From: Oscillospiraceae bacterium
Lineage (GTDB): Bacteria > Bacillota > Clostridia > Oscillospirales > Acutalibacteraceae
NCBI GenBank assembly: GCA_015066045.1
Contig: SVPD01000003.1
Location: 28,894-92,893, forward strand
Direction: 5' to 3'
Length of the DNA stretch: 64,000 nucleotides
This document shows positions 51,373 to 60,056 of this stretch, piece by piece. Within the stretch, counting starts at the first letter, position 1, and the number at the start of each line of letters is the position of its first letter. Position numbers and translations under genes: made by a program. The notes under the pieces were generated by a model, which had not been told where the DNA came from, ran no database searches, and was given only the letters and a program-made list of their open reading frames with translations.

Positions 51373-52386
51373 TTATTCCTTGCCTTCTCTGTAAACAGAA
51401 AAGATTTCTTCCGCCTTTTTGATTACGTCCTCACGAAGCCTCTGCGGCTCCAAAATCTCGACCTTGCCGCCGAACTGCATTATCCATGAGGCGAGGCCCT
51501 CACTCACCACGCAGCGTGAGGAAAGGATAAATCTTCCCTCATCCTTATCTGCCCTGATACCCTCGTCACCGAAGCGGTCGATTATTTCCTCGAGAATAGA
51601 ATTATCGCAGGAAATGACCAGCCTCTGGGTGTCACCGCTGTACATATTGAAGCTTTTAGAGGAATAGTCAGCCACATCGAAATAATTTCTGTATTCGGAA
51701 ACCTCGGAAAAATCCCTCGACCTGTCGCCGGTTATACTGACCTTTTTCATACGGTCGATACGGGTGTGCATAAGGTTGTCGTATTTTTCGTTGTTTGAGA
51801 CAAGATAGTAATGGTCGTTACTCCATATAAGGGCATAAGGGCTTACGGTAAACTCCTTTTCGTCACTGACGATAACCTTTTCACCGTCCCTTAGCTTTCT
51901 TTTATAATATATGAAGCTTATTTTCCTTTTCTGCTGAATGGCACGGCTTACCACATCTATATTATAATAGACCTCCTCATTGGCACATTTTACTCTGTGG
52001 TCGATGTAAACCTGCTTCTGCAAGGCCCTGCTCTGAAAGGAGCTGCAGAGAGTGCCCATCTTTTCGATAAGCTCTTTGGTCTTTTTCGGTGAGATAAAGT
52101 CCGCCGCCTGCACCGCATCTATAAGGAGTCTTATTTCCGGCACCTCAAAATCACGGGCGAGCACCGCATAGCCCGTAAAGGGCTTTTTAACTGTCGCTAT
52201 GTCCACGCCGTATTCCTTCAGTGCCTTTACATCGCTGTAGACGGATTTCCTTTCACAGGTAATCCCCTTTTCCGCCAGCATATCCGTCAGTATTTCCACG
52301 CTTACGGGGTGGTCCTCGTCACTGTTTTTTTCCAGATAGTCCTTTATGTATAAAAGCTTTAGCTTTGTGTAGCCTCTGTCCTTCAT
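51373..52386 (-). CDS. WYL-domain transcriptional regulator
   Basis: 337 residues. An N-terminal DeoR-like helix-turn-helix (VEILTDMLAEKGITCERKSVYSDVKALKEYG) is followed by a WYL domain (about 150-230, FTVSPYALIWSNDHYYLVSNN) and a C-terminal WCX-like part. WYL domains bind nucleic acid or ligands and occur in stress and defence regulators; no defence genes are adjacent. It lies 58 bp downstream of the GH2 gene on the same strand. Confidence 0.88.
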   Translation of the reverse strand: MKDRGYTKLKLLYIKDYLEKNSDEDHPVSVEILTDMLAEKGITCERKSVYSDVKALKEYGVDIATVKKPFTGYAVLARDFEVPEIRLLIDAVQAADFISPKKTKELIEKMGTLCSSFQSRALQKQVYIDHRVKCANEEVYYNIDVVSRAIQQKRKISFIYYKRKLRDGEKVIVSDEKEFTVSPYALIWSNDHYYLVSNNEKYDNLMHTRIDRMKKVSITGDRSRDFSEVSEYRNYFDVADYSSKSFNMYSGDTQRLVISCDNSILEEIIDRFGDEGIRADKDEGRFILSSRCVVSEGLASWIMQFGGKVEILEPQRLREDVIKKAEEIFSVYREGKE

Positions 52387-52409
52387 CTTTTCTCCGCCTT
52401 CACTAAAGC

Positions 52410-52446
52410 GCCGACCTAAAAAACAGGTCAGCGCCTTTTTTCATTA
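52410..52446. terminator. Hairpin between the GH2 and WYL genes
   Basis: GCGCCGACCT/AGGTCAGCGC stem with one mismatch. The clear T run is on the plus strand, so on the minus strand it is at best a weak terminator and read-through into the WYL gene is possible. Confidence 0.5.
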
Positions 52447-54201
52447 ATAAGTCATTTTTTCATTGATTTCCCTGACTACATCCTCGTGAAGCTTAATAAG
52501 CTCTCTGTCATAGGAAAGCATACCATTTACCTCGAACTCCACGTCGGACACCTGAGTGTAAACCGTAGCAGAAAGTCCCTTTTTAATCTGAGGAATAATC
52601 TGCCTTTCGTGGAGCTTTTTATATGCTGCCGTAAGGGCATCCTTGTCCTTATACATCTGGTAGCCGAAGCTCTTTTCCCAGTTCCATACGTGGTTGGGGA
52701 TTTTATTACTGTAGCCGCCGTATTCGCTCAGCACGATAGGTCTGCCGTCATATTTGGGAAGAACGACGGGCAGGATGTATTTGTGCATGCTTCTGAAATC
52801 GCAGCCCTTCTGGTCATACCAGCCGCTGGCGTGGTCCACAAAACGGGAGGGATCGTAAGCTTTGATTGCGTCACCGATTCTCTTCGCATCGAACTGTCCC
52901 CAGCCCTCATTGAAGGGTACCCAGCAGCAGATTGAGGGATAGTTATAAAGAGAGTCTATCATCTCGAAAAGCTCATCCTCAAACTGCTGTCTCCATTCGA
53001 TTCTGTCACGGTTAAAGGTAGCGTAGGCATTATCCTTTTTGGTGAGATTTACGATGGGATTAAGCACGCCCTGCACATTCGGAAGAACGCCTGCGTGGAA
53101 GGTATTGAGTGCCTTGCCGCCGCTGACCATATCCTGCCATACGAGCATACCGATTTTATCGCAGTGGTAGTACCAGCGTGCAGGCTCTACCTTGATGTGC
53201 TTACGGAGCATATTGAAGCCGAGGTCCTTCATAACCTGAATGTCATAAATCATAGCCTCATCGGTGGGAGGTGTAAGACCGCCGTCACTCCAGTAGCCCT
53301 GGTCGAGAAGGCCTCTCTGGAAATAAGGCATATTATTCAGGAAAAGTCTGTTATAGCCCTCATATTCGCCGATGCTGAATTTTCTCATGGCGAAGTAGCC
53401 CTTTACGGTGTCGGTTATCTCCTCACCGTTTCTGAGCTCGAGAACGAAATCGTAAAGATTCGGCTCCTCGGGGCTCCAGAGCTTAGCGTCGGGAATCTGC
53501 GCATAATCATCGGCAGAAACCGCCTTTTCGGCTACGAGAGCTTCACCGTCATAAATCTTAAGGTAAAGGTCACCCTTGCCGCAGATGTCGGTTTTTATAT
53601 TGATAACACTCTCGTCAATATCGGGAGTGAGCTTATAGCCTCTGATGTAGCTTTCGCTTACATTTTCGAACCACACCGTCTGCCATATACCCGAGGTAGA
53701 GGTGTACCAGAAGCCGTGAGATTCACTTGCCTGCTTACCTCTGTTCTGCCAGCCCTCATCGGTGGGATCGTAAACCTTTACTACGAGCTCGTTTTCGCCC
53801 TCTTTAAGAGCGGCGGTAACATCAACGGTAAAGGGGCAATAGCCGCCGGTATGCGCACCGACCTGCTTACCGTTTACGAAAACGGTGCATTTCCAGTCAA
53901 CGGCGCCGAAATGAAGCAGTGTTCTGCCGTCAAGAGAGGCAGTAAAGCTTTTACGGTACCAAAGGCGGTCCTTTGCGCTCACTCTTCTGCAGATGCCCGA
54001 AAGGCAGCTTTCCACGGCGAAGGGAACTCTTATCTGCTCGGTGTATTCCTCGCACCATTCGGTGTTTTCGTCGCAGACTGCGAAATCGAACATACCGTTA
54101 AGGTTTGTCCAGTTATCTCTTACCATCTGAGGACGGGGATATTCGGGAAGGGGTAAATCGCACATAGCCTCATCAGCCCAGCGTGTTTTAAGTGTCATCA
54201 T
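52444..54201 (-). CDS. Glycoside hydrolase family 2 enzyme
   Basis: 585 residues: an N-terminal sugar-binding jelly roll (about 20-160), an immunoglobulin-like domain (about 165-270) and a TIM barrel. The acid/base Glu is in FNEGW (about 428) and the nucleophile Glu in LSEYGGY (about 492). The small size and lack of a signal peptide suggest a cytoplasmic beta-galactosidase, beta-glucuronidase or beta-mannosidase-like enzyme; specificity cannot be told. AGGAG precedes the ATG. Confidence 0.92.
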   Translation of the reverse strand: MMTLKTRWADEAMCDLPLPEYPRPQMVRDNWTNLNGMFDFAVCDENTEWCEEYTEQIRVPFAVESCLSGICRRVSAKDRLWYRKSFTASLDGRTLLHFGAVDWKCTVFVNGKQVGAHTGGYCPFTVDVTAALKEGENELVVKVYDPTDEGWQNRGKQASESHGFWYTSTSGIWQTVWFENVSESYIRGYKLTPDIDESVINIKTDICGKGDLYLKIYDGEALVAEKAVSADDYAQIPDAKLWSPEEPNLYDFVLELRNGEEITDTVKGYFAMRKFSIGEYEGYNRLFLNNMPYFQRGLLDQGYWSDGGLTPPTDEAMIYDIQVMKDLGFNMLRKHIKVEPARWYYHCDKIGMLVWQDMVSGGKALNTFHAGVLPNVQGVLNPIVNLTKKDNAYATFNRDRIEWRQQFEDELFEMIDSLYNYPSICCWVPFNEGWGQFDAKRIGDAIKAYDPSRFVDHASGWYDQKGCDFRSMHKYILPVVLPKYDGRPIVLSEYGGYSNKIPNHVWNWEKSFGYQMYKDKDALTAAYKKLHERQIIPQIKKGLSATVYTQVSDVEFEVNGMLSYDRELIKLHEDVVREINEKMTY

Positions 54202-54227
54202 AATTATTTTCTCCTGTCGATAGTTTA

Positions 54228-55784
54228 TTACTTAATGTAAGCCGTAGAAACCCAGCCCGAATAGCCGTAGGTCAGATCGGTAACATATGCCCAGCCGGAA
54301 ACACCGCTCTTATAGCCGATAACCTTTACGGGGTAATTTTTCGGAATGAGAGTGATTACGTCGTAATCCGTACCGGGGCCCTTACGGAGATTGAGTCCGT
54401 TGGTGGTGATTTTGGTTTCAGCCTTACTGTATTTTTTGTCGGGTGAAACAGTGTTCTTTGTAACCTTGGTGGTATCGGTCTCAGGTCTGCCCTCGGAAGC
54501 ATAGGAAGCGCTTACCCAGCCGTAAACACCGTAGCGGTTGCTTCTTACATAATAATAGCCGTTTTCTTTAGCATAGACCGTAAGGTCAGCACCCTTTGAA
54601 AGGTAAAGCACTCTTTCGTAGCTCTTTGAGGGACCGCTGCGGAGAATAACACCCTCTGCGGTACAGTAAAGAGTATATGCCTTGCCGTACTTGGCGGGCT
54701 TTTTAACCTCCACATCATTGATGCCGTAAGGATCGGTGTTTGACGGCTTAGTGGTTGCGGGCTTGGTTGTGGCAGGCTTGGTGGTAGTGGCAGGCTTGGT
54801 AGTAGCAGGAGCAGTGGTGGCAGGAGCGGTGGTAGACTCTTCCTCCTGTGTAGGCTCCTCAGTGGTTACTTCTTCGGCAAGAGTGGTATCCTCAGCTTCG
54901 GTGGTTTCCTCGGCTTCAGTAGTGTCTTCAACCTCAGCAGTTTCCTCAGCCTCAGTGGTTTCCTCAGCCTCAGTGGTATCTTCTTCAGCTTCAGTAGTGT
55001 CTTCTTCAGTTTCAGTAGTGTCCTCTTCTGTGGTGTCCTCTTCGGAAACGGCACCTGCCTGCTGAGCCTCAGTGGTGGTAGTCTCTTCATTACCGCCCAT
55101 AGAGGGAAGGATATTCTTGACGGCATAAACACCGCCCACTATGATACAGAAAACGGCGATAACAAGGAACACGGTGAGGACACTGTTTTTCTTTTTGGGA
55201 GTGTCAACATAAATGTCATCGGTTCCGATTTCCTCGTACTCCTCCTCTGTGGGAGTTACCTCGTTTTCAGCCTGTGCATTTTTATACTTTTCATATTCGG
55301 GATATGTAATCTCCTGCTCGGGAACTCGGATATCAAGGTCATCCTCAGACGGCATATCCGGTGCAGGAACATATTCGGGAGCTACCAGCTCAAGCTCCGG
55401 CTCCTCTTCCGGGGCAGCCTCATCTGTCTGAGGCTCAGTCTCCTGCTGCTCGGCTGCGACTTCGGTCTGCTCAGCTTCGGGAGCCACCGAAGAAACGTCT
55501 TCAAACTCAGTGGGCACCTGCGAAACATATTCGGGGATATTTTCCGTCACGGGTACAGTATCCTCCGAGCCGTCGGCTTCCAGCTCCATGGCAGGAACGG
55601 AGGCTTCTTCCTCTACATCAATAGCCTTGAATACATTCGGTGTATATTCGGGAACTCGGAATTCGGGCTCCTCTGCCTCGGATTTTCTTTCCTCACGGCT
55701 TTCATTAAGACCTAAAATCATACCGCATTCCGGACAGAAATCAGCGCCCTTTTCAAGTTCGTTTCCGCAGTAACTGCACTTCAT
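54228..55784 (-). CDS. Zinc-ribbon, single-helix, double-SH3 surface protein
   Basis: 518 residues. A zinc ribbon at the very N-terminus (CSYCGNELEKGADFCPECG), an acidic Glu/Pro-rich cytoplasmic stretch of about 170 residues, one helix (about 203-222), a low-complexity outer stalk of TTEAEE and TTKPA units (about 235-345), and two SH3b domains (about 365-430 and 450-518, the second with NLRKGPGTDYDVITLI). It is built like the shorter protein at 41131. Probably senses or binds the cell wall. Confidence 0.85.
   Translation of the reverse strand: MKCSYCGNELEKGADFCPECGMILGLNESREERKSEAEEPEFRVPEYTPNVFKAIDVEEEASVPAMELEADGSEDTVPVTENIPEYVSQVPTEFEDVSSVAPEAEQTEVAAEQQETEPQTDEAAPEEEPELELVAPEYVPAPDMPSEDDLDIRVPEQEITYPEYEKYKNAQAENEVTPTEEEYEEIGTDDIYVDTPKKKNSVLTVFLVIAVFCIIVGGVYAVKNILPSMGGNEETTTTEAQQAGAVSEEDTTEEDTTETEEDTTEAEEDTTEAEETTEAEETAEVEDTTEAEETTEAEDTTLAEEVTTEEPTQEEESTTAPATTAPATTKPATTTKPATTKPATTKPSNTDPYGINDVEVKKPAKYGKAYTLYCTAEGVILRSGPSKSYERVLYLSKGADLTVYAKENGYYYVRSNRYGVYGWVSASYASEGRPETDTTKVTKNTVSPDKKYSKAETKITTNGLNLRKGPGTDYDVITLIPKNYPVKVIGYKSGVSGWAYVTDLTYGYSGWVSTAYIK
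54736..55065 (-). repeat. In-frame low-complexity repeat encoding the stalk
   Basis: Tandem GAGGAAACCACTGAGGCT-like units give TTEAEE repeats followed by TTKPA repeats. They are direct, degenerate and in frame, so they can change stalk length by slippage. Confidence 0.8.
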
Positions 55785-55957
55785 AATATCACTCCTGTTT
55801 ATTTATATTCTTTATAGTTATATTTTTCCTTTTAACTCTTAAATATTATGATAACATAGAATATGTGGGATTTCAAGATGAAATTGTTAAAAGTAATGAA
55901 CGGCGGCAAAAAAATTCGGACAGACACAAAAGCAGATGTCTGTCCGATTAATGCATA

Positions 55958-57013
55958 TTATTTTTTCTTTAACCCGCCCGAATAAATCAGATTATCGAGC
56001 TTACCTATAAGATGGTCATAGAGTACGGCAAGAGCAATCGTTATAAAGAAACAAATCACAGTAAAAGCATACTTATGAGAGGTATTCAATCCTATTTTGG
56101 TAAGCACTGTCATAGGTATCCTCTGAAGAATGTATACGCTGAAAACATGCGAGCCCAAAAAGCTTAAAATACGGTTACCTATATTCAGCTTCATCGTGAG
56201 CAGTAATACCAGCGCCATAAACAGAATTCCCCATACGGAATACCACTCTATACCTTTGCCGCGATTAAGATATACATAATAATACACCGTAACGATCGCA
56301 GCTCCTACAGTATAATAAATCACATCATTTTTCATCAGCAAGGTCTCTATGTGCTTTTTCATAAGAGAATACCACATACCTGCTGCATAAAGAATAAGGG
56401 TATTATAATACCACGACTCTTTACCGATACGCATAAGAAGATAAACATAAGCCACAGACAGAGCCGTAACTGTACCGACAGCCAGATAACTGTTTTTTCT
56501 GAACACCGTAAACGAAATAAAAGTAATAATATAAACCACAAATATCGCCAGAATGTACCAGTTACTGTTTCCTATACTTGTCCATCCGGTAAAGGCCAGA
56601 AGCGTTTTTTTGAGGCTGAATGCGTTTCCGAGAAAGAAATTCATAACCACATAAAGCATAACTGCTATAGCCATATGGTAGAAAAGCCTGAAAAAACGTT
56701 TAAAAGGAATATCCTTTATATAAGCATAGCCTTTTTTCTTTATTGATTCCATTATACCGTAGCCGGAATAGAAAAGAAAGGTTACAACAACCATCTGTCC
56801 GAGATTGGTCCTGAGCACAGAATAGGGACCGTCAAAGACTCCGTCAAGCTTTATATACTGGCAAATGTGGCTCAGGAAAACCAGCACTACAAAAACACCG
56901 TTTATACAGGTAGTACTGCCGGGAGAAATATACTCTCTGTTAAACTCATTACCTCCGGCGACCTTCAGTTCGTAAAACATTATCATCGCCAGAATGAAAA
57001 TAAAAAATATCAT
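55958..57013 (-). CDS. Acyltransferase family 3 membrane protein
   Basis: 351 residues with about ten membrane helices. The second helix region (NGVFVVLVFLSHICQY) has the conserved His of OatA/Acyl_transf_3 proteins, which acetylate sugars of peptidoglycan or surface polysaccharide. It starts 19 bp after the stop of the glycosyltransferase fusion gene on the same strand, so it probably decorates the same polymer. Confidence 0.82.
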   Translation of the reverse strand: MIFFIFILAMIMFYELKVAGGNEFNREYISPGSTTCINGVFVVLVFLSHICQYIKLDGVFDGPYSVLRTNLGQMVVVTFLFYSGYGIMESIKKKGYAYIKDIPFKRFFRLFYHMAIAVMLYVVMNFFLGNAFSLKKTLLAFTGWTSIGNSNWYILAIFVVYIITFISFTVFRKNSYLAVGTVTALSVAYVYLLMRIGKESWYYNTLILYAAGMWYSLMKKHIETLLMKNDVIYYTVGAAIVTVYYYVYLNRGKGIEWYSVWGILFMALVLLLTMKLNIGNRILSFLGSHVFSVYILQRIPMTVLTKIGLNTSHKYAFTVICFFITIALAVLYDHLIGKLDNLIYSGGLKKK

Positions 57014-57032
57014 TCAAAGCCACCTTAAAGCA

Positions 57033-59768
57033 TTATTTTTCCTGCGACATAATCGCTCTGTAAATTCTTTCACAGTTGTTCTTATCACTGAAGGCATAGA
57101 AGCTATTGATTCTGTCGAGATATTTCTGCTCATTTTCACAGTCACGCTCAATAGAAGCGATAATAGCATCAACGGTAGCATCCATATCATAACAGACAGG
57201 TCCGAATCCATCGTTCTCATAGCTGAAATATCCTTCGTCATAAATCTGGCCTGCAAAGAAATCCTCTTTATCAAAATGAGTATAAACCACAGGCTTTCTG
57301 AGATAAGCGAAGTCAAAGAGCACACTGGAATAGTCTGTAACCATCATAGCTGAACGTGCAAACACATCGTTATAATCGATATAACCCTCATTAACCTTAA
57401 AAACATCGTTTCCGGTGAAATCGACGGTCTGCTTCATATGAATCGGATGAATACAGAAAAGTCCCGTATATCCGTGCTTTCTCATAGCCTCGAGCAATCT
57501 CTCATTATTTATGAGTCCGTTATAGTATTTAAAATATTCCGTATTCTTAAAGCCGTCGAAATAAATACTCGTGGTATTCTGGTCATAGCTTTCCTTAATG
57601 GATTTTCTCCATGTGGGAAGAATAAGAATCTGCTTCTGTGTATCTACATACAGATCATCAAATCTCGACTGACCGGCTATAACGACATTGTTTTCCCCAT
57701 AATAATAGTTATCTCTGATAAAGCTTTCTCTTTCTCTTTCCGAGGTAGCAAAAATCATCTCTATATTCTTATAGAGTCTGTTAAGCCAAACCGAAAGGTC
57801 AGCACAAGCAACACCGTGCTGCAGATAATAATATTTAAAATTAAACAGATCAACCAGATAACGGCGGTCCTTGTCAAAGGGATTCATAGTAAAGTCACTG
57901 GCACCCGAAGAGATTATCTTGTCGGCCAGAAGGAAATAAAGCGGGAACTTTTTATCCTCGATGAAAAGAACCTCACCTTCACTTCTGAGTCTGTCAATAC
58001 ACTTTGCATTTTTACTGATAACAAAAATCGGTCTTACGTTATCGAGCTCATTAGTCTCTTTTTTGATTTTATTGAGATATTTAAAGAAAACCTCACCGTT
58101 ATCACCGGCATTTTCCACACGGTCTGAAATAAGCCAGATTTTAGGTGCATTTCTGTGCAAAGCCTTATACCTGAAATATCTTTTTCTCAGCTCTGCTATA
58201 TCCTTACGTCCGATTTCCTTAAGGAAAGACCAGCATTCTTTTTCGAATTCAAACATTTTTCTGAGCTTTTCCTTACGGTCCTTTACATAGCCCACATGAA
58301 TTACAGTTCTGAAATTCTTAAGATAATAGTTTCCGAAAAATTTATAAGAGGGCCCGAAAGCGTTTGAAGACGGTGTAAATTTGAAATAGTTATAACCTAC
58401 ATTACAGAGTTTCTTTCCGAATCTGACTACAGGCTTTATTTTTGCTATGCCTTCCTCATCAAAGGTGAGTTTACTCAAGGGTATTTCACAGTAAAACTTT
58501 TTGTATTGCTCTGTATTTTCGAAGCAGGTTTCATATTTTTTATGAATAAACTGCTCATATTTAGGGGTGAAATAATCGTCTTCACATTTAAAAAAGAATT
58601 TAACCTTTTTATCCGTAAGATCAAAGAGCCATTTGGTAATAAGACCTTCCAGAACGAGCTTTTTACCCTTTATTTTCACGAAGTGCATTATAAGTATAAA
58701 CTTATTTCTGTTAAGGGCAAACATCACATAATCTTTATAGCAAATTGCTTTTCTCACAGGATCATAGCGGCACAGAGAATACCAGTCATCTAGGCCGCAT
58801 TTAAGTCTGAGTGCCACATTCTTTTTAGGCAAAGAAGAATGTATTTCATTACGGATGATTACCCTTTCCTCAATATGACTCAGTACCTCTTTAGAAAGCT
58901 CGAGGAATCTGAGGTAAACCTCCTCGCTGACAGCACTGTGAGCGGGAGTCATTAAATGCCACCCGAAGTCATAATAGACCACATTCTGAATATATAAAGG
59001 AACACATCCGAATTTTTCAGATGCAAGCTTAATTAGTTCAAGATGATACTCACTTAATCTGTCCGTATAAAAATACTCTGTTTTTTTAAGAGTCTGTACT
59101 GCTGAAGTTCCGGCATTTCTTCTGCGGTAATGATAAAAAACATCGCTGATAAAGCCTACCGTCATTTTTCTCATAATGACAGTGTTTACATAAAGAGAGT
59201 CCTCTCCGTACCTGAGACCTTCCTTAAAGCTGATGTTTTTAAGTGCTGCCGTTTTAAAAAATGAGGATGCCACCTGAAGAACGACAGAGTTGGCCTCGGA
59301 CGGGCTCATAAGGTCAGCAATCCTGGTTCCCTTTCTGAGTCTGTAATTAGTAATATGCTCCTTCTCCACGGCTTCAAATTCTTTGATTCCCGTGGTTACG
59401 ACATCCGTAATCTTGGTGTTTTCTTCAAAGAAACCGTATACCTTTTCGAATGCGTCCTCATCCCAGACATCATCAGAATCAAGGAAATTAACATATTTGC
59501 CCTCTACCGCTTCAAGACCTCGGTTTCGTGCAACACTTACGCCGGCATTTTCCTGTTCAATATAAACAATATTTTCCGGGTATTTTTCCCTGTATTCCTG
59601 ACAGATATTTCCTGATTTGTCAGGTGAACCGTCATTAATGAGAATCAGCTGAATATTCTCTTTAAAGCCTATAGTCTGGTTAACCAGTGATAGTATGCTC
59701 TCCTCCAGATAATCCTCGACATCGTAAACAGGCATAACAACCGAAAACTTGAATTTAAAATCCGTCAT
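57033..59768 (-). CDS. Glycosyltransferase 2 / CDP-glycerol glycerophosphotransferase fusion
   Basis: 911 residues. The N-terminal 240 or so form a GT2 domain (VVMPVYDVEDYLEESILSL, NDGSPDKSG, FLDSDD). A long middle part follows, and the C-terminal 350 residues match the TagB/TagF group (ADKIISSGASDF, YYLQHGVACADLS, MVTDYSSVLFDFAYLRKP), which transfers glycerol-phosphate from CDP-glycerol. One protein thus may prime and extend a teichoic-acid-like or phosphoglycerol capsule polymer. Start ATG 59768 follows AAAGGA; 26 upstream codons lack a ribosome binding site. The acyltransferase gene follows. Confidence 0.88.
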   Translation of the reverse strand: MTDFKFKFSVVMPVYDVEDYLEESILSLVNQTIGFKENIQLILINDGSPDKSGNICQEYREKYPENIVYIEQENAGVSVARNRGLEAVEGKYVNFLDSDDVWDEDAFEKVYGFFEENTKITDVVTTGIKEFEAVEKEHITNYRLRKGTRIADLMSPSEANSVVLQVASSFFKTAALKNISFKEGLRYGEDSLYVNTVIMRKMTVGFISDVFYHYRRRNAGTSAVQTLKKTEYFYTDRLSEYHLELIKLASEKFGCVPLYIQNVVYYDFGWHLMTPAHSAVSEEVYLRFLELSKEVLSHIEERVIIRNEIHSSLPKKNVALRLKCGLDDWYSLCRYDPVRKAICYKDYVMFALNRNKFILIMHFVKIKGKKLVLEGLITKWLFDLTDKKVKFFFKCEDDYFTPKYEQFIHKKYETCFENTEQYKKFYCEIPLSKLTFDEEGIAKIKPVVRFGKKLCNVGYNYFKFTPSSNAFGPSYKFFGNYYLKNFRTVIHVGYVKDRKEKLRKMFEFEKECWSFLKEIGRKDIAELRKRYFRYKALHRNAPKIWLISDRVENAGDNGEVFFKYLNKIKKETNELDNVRPIFVISKNAKCIDRLRSEGEVLFIEDKKFPLYFLLADKIISSGASDFTMNPFDKDRRYLVDLFNFKYYYLQHGVACADLSVWLNRLYKNIEMIFATSERERESFIRDNYYYGENNVVIAGQSRFDDLYVDTQKQILILPTWRKSIKESYDQNTTSIYFDGFKNTEYFKYYNGLINNERLLEAMRKHGYTGLFCIHPIHMKQTVDFTGNDVFKVNEGYIDYNDVFARSAMMVTDYSSVLFDFAYLRKPVVYTHFDKEDFFAGQIYDEGYFSYENDGFGPVCYDMDATVDAIIASIERDCENEQKYLDRINSFYAFSDKNNCERIYRAIMSQEK

Positions 59769-59990
59769 ACTGTATCCTTTCTTTTCTAAGAAAAACATCA
59801 TCTTAAAGTTTTTAAGCAATAAAGCATTTTTAAGTTCGATGCTCATTATAGCATAACGGAACGTCTAATTCAATAGTCAAATATTAAATTATTACTCGGA
59901 GTGACGAGCATAATCCTATACATTAACGGAAAACATTCATTTTTATACTGCAGTAATACAAACACAGTCAGATATTTAACATTCACTTTC

Positions 59991-60019
59991 TTGACTTAAG
60001 TATGTATTAGTGATATATT
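59991..60019 (+). promoter_or_regulatory. Promoter of the kinase-like gene
   Basis: TTGACT, 17-bp spacer, TATATT, 38 bp before the ATG. The remainder of the gap 59769-59990 shows no gene. Confidence 0.72.
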
Positions 60020-60056
60020 ATGAGTAATTATACCCCTTAAACAAGGAGATGAAAGC

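Noticed and set aside
54736..55065. CRISPR-like direct repeats
   Set aside because: They are degenerate, in frame and encode a low-complexity stalk; there are no unique spacers. The same holds for 61290-61530 and for the heptamer arrays, which have no spacers at all.
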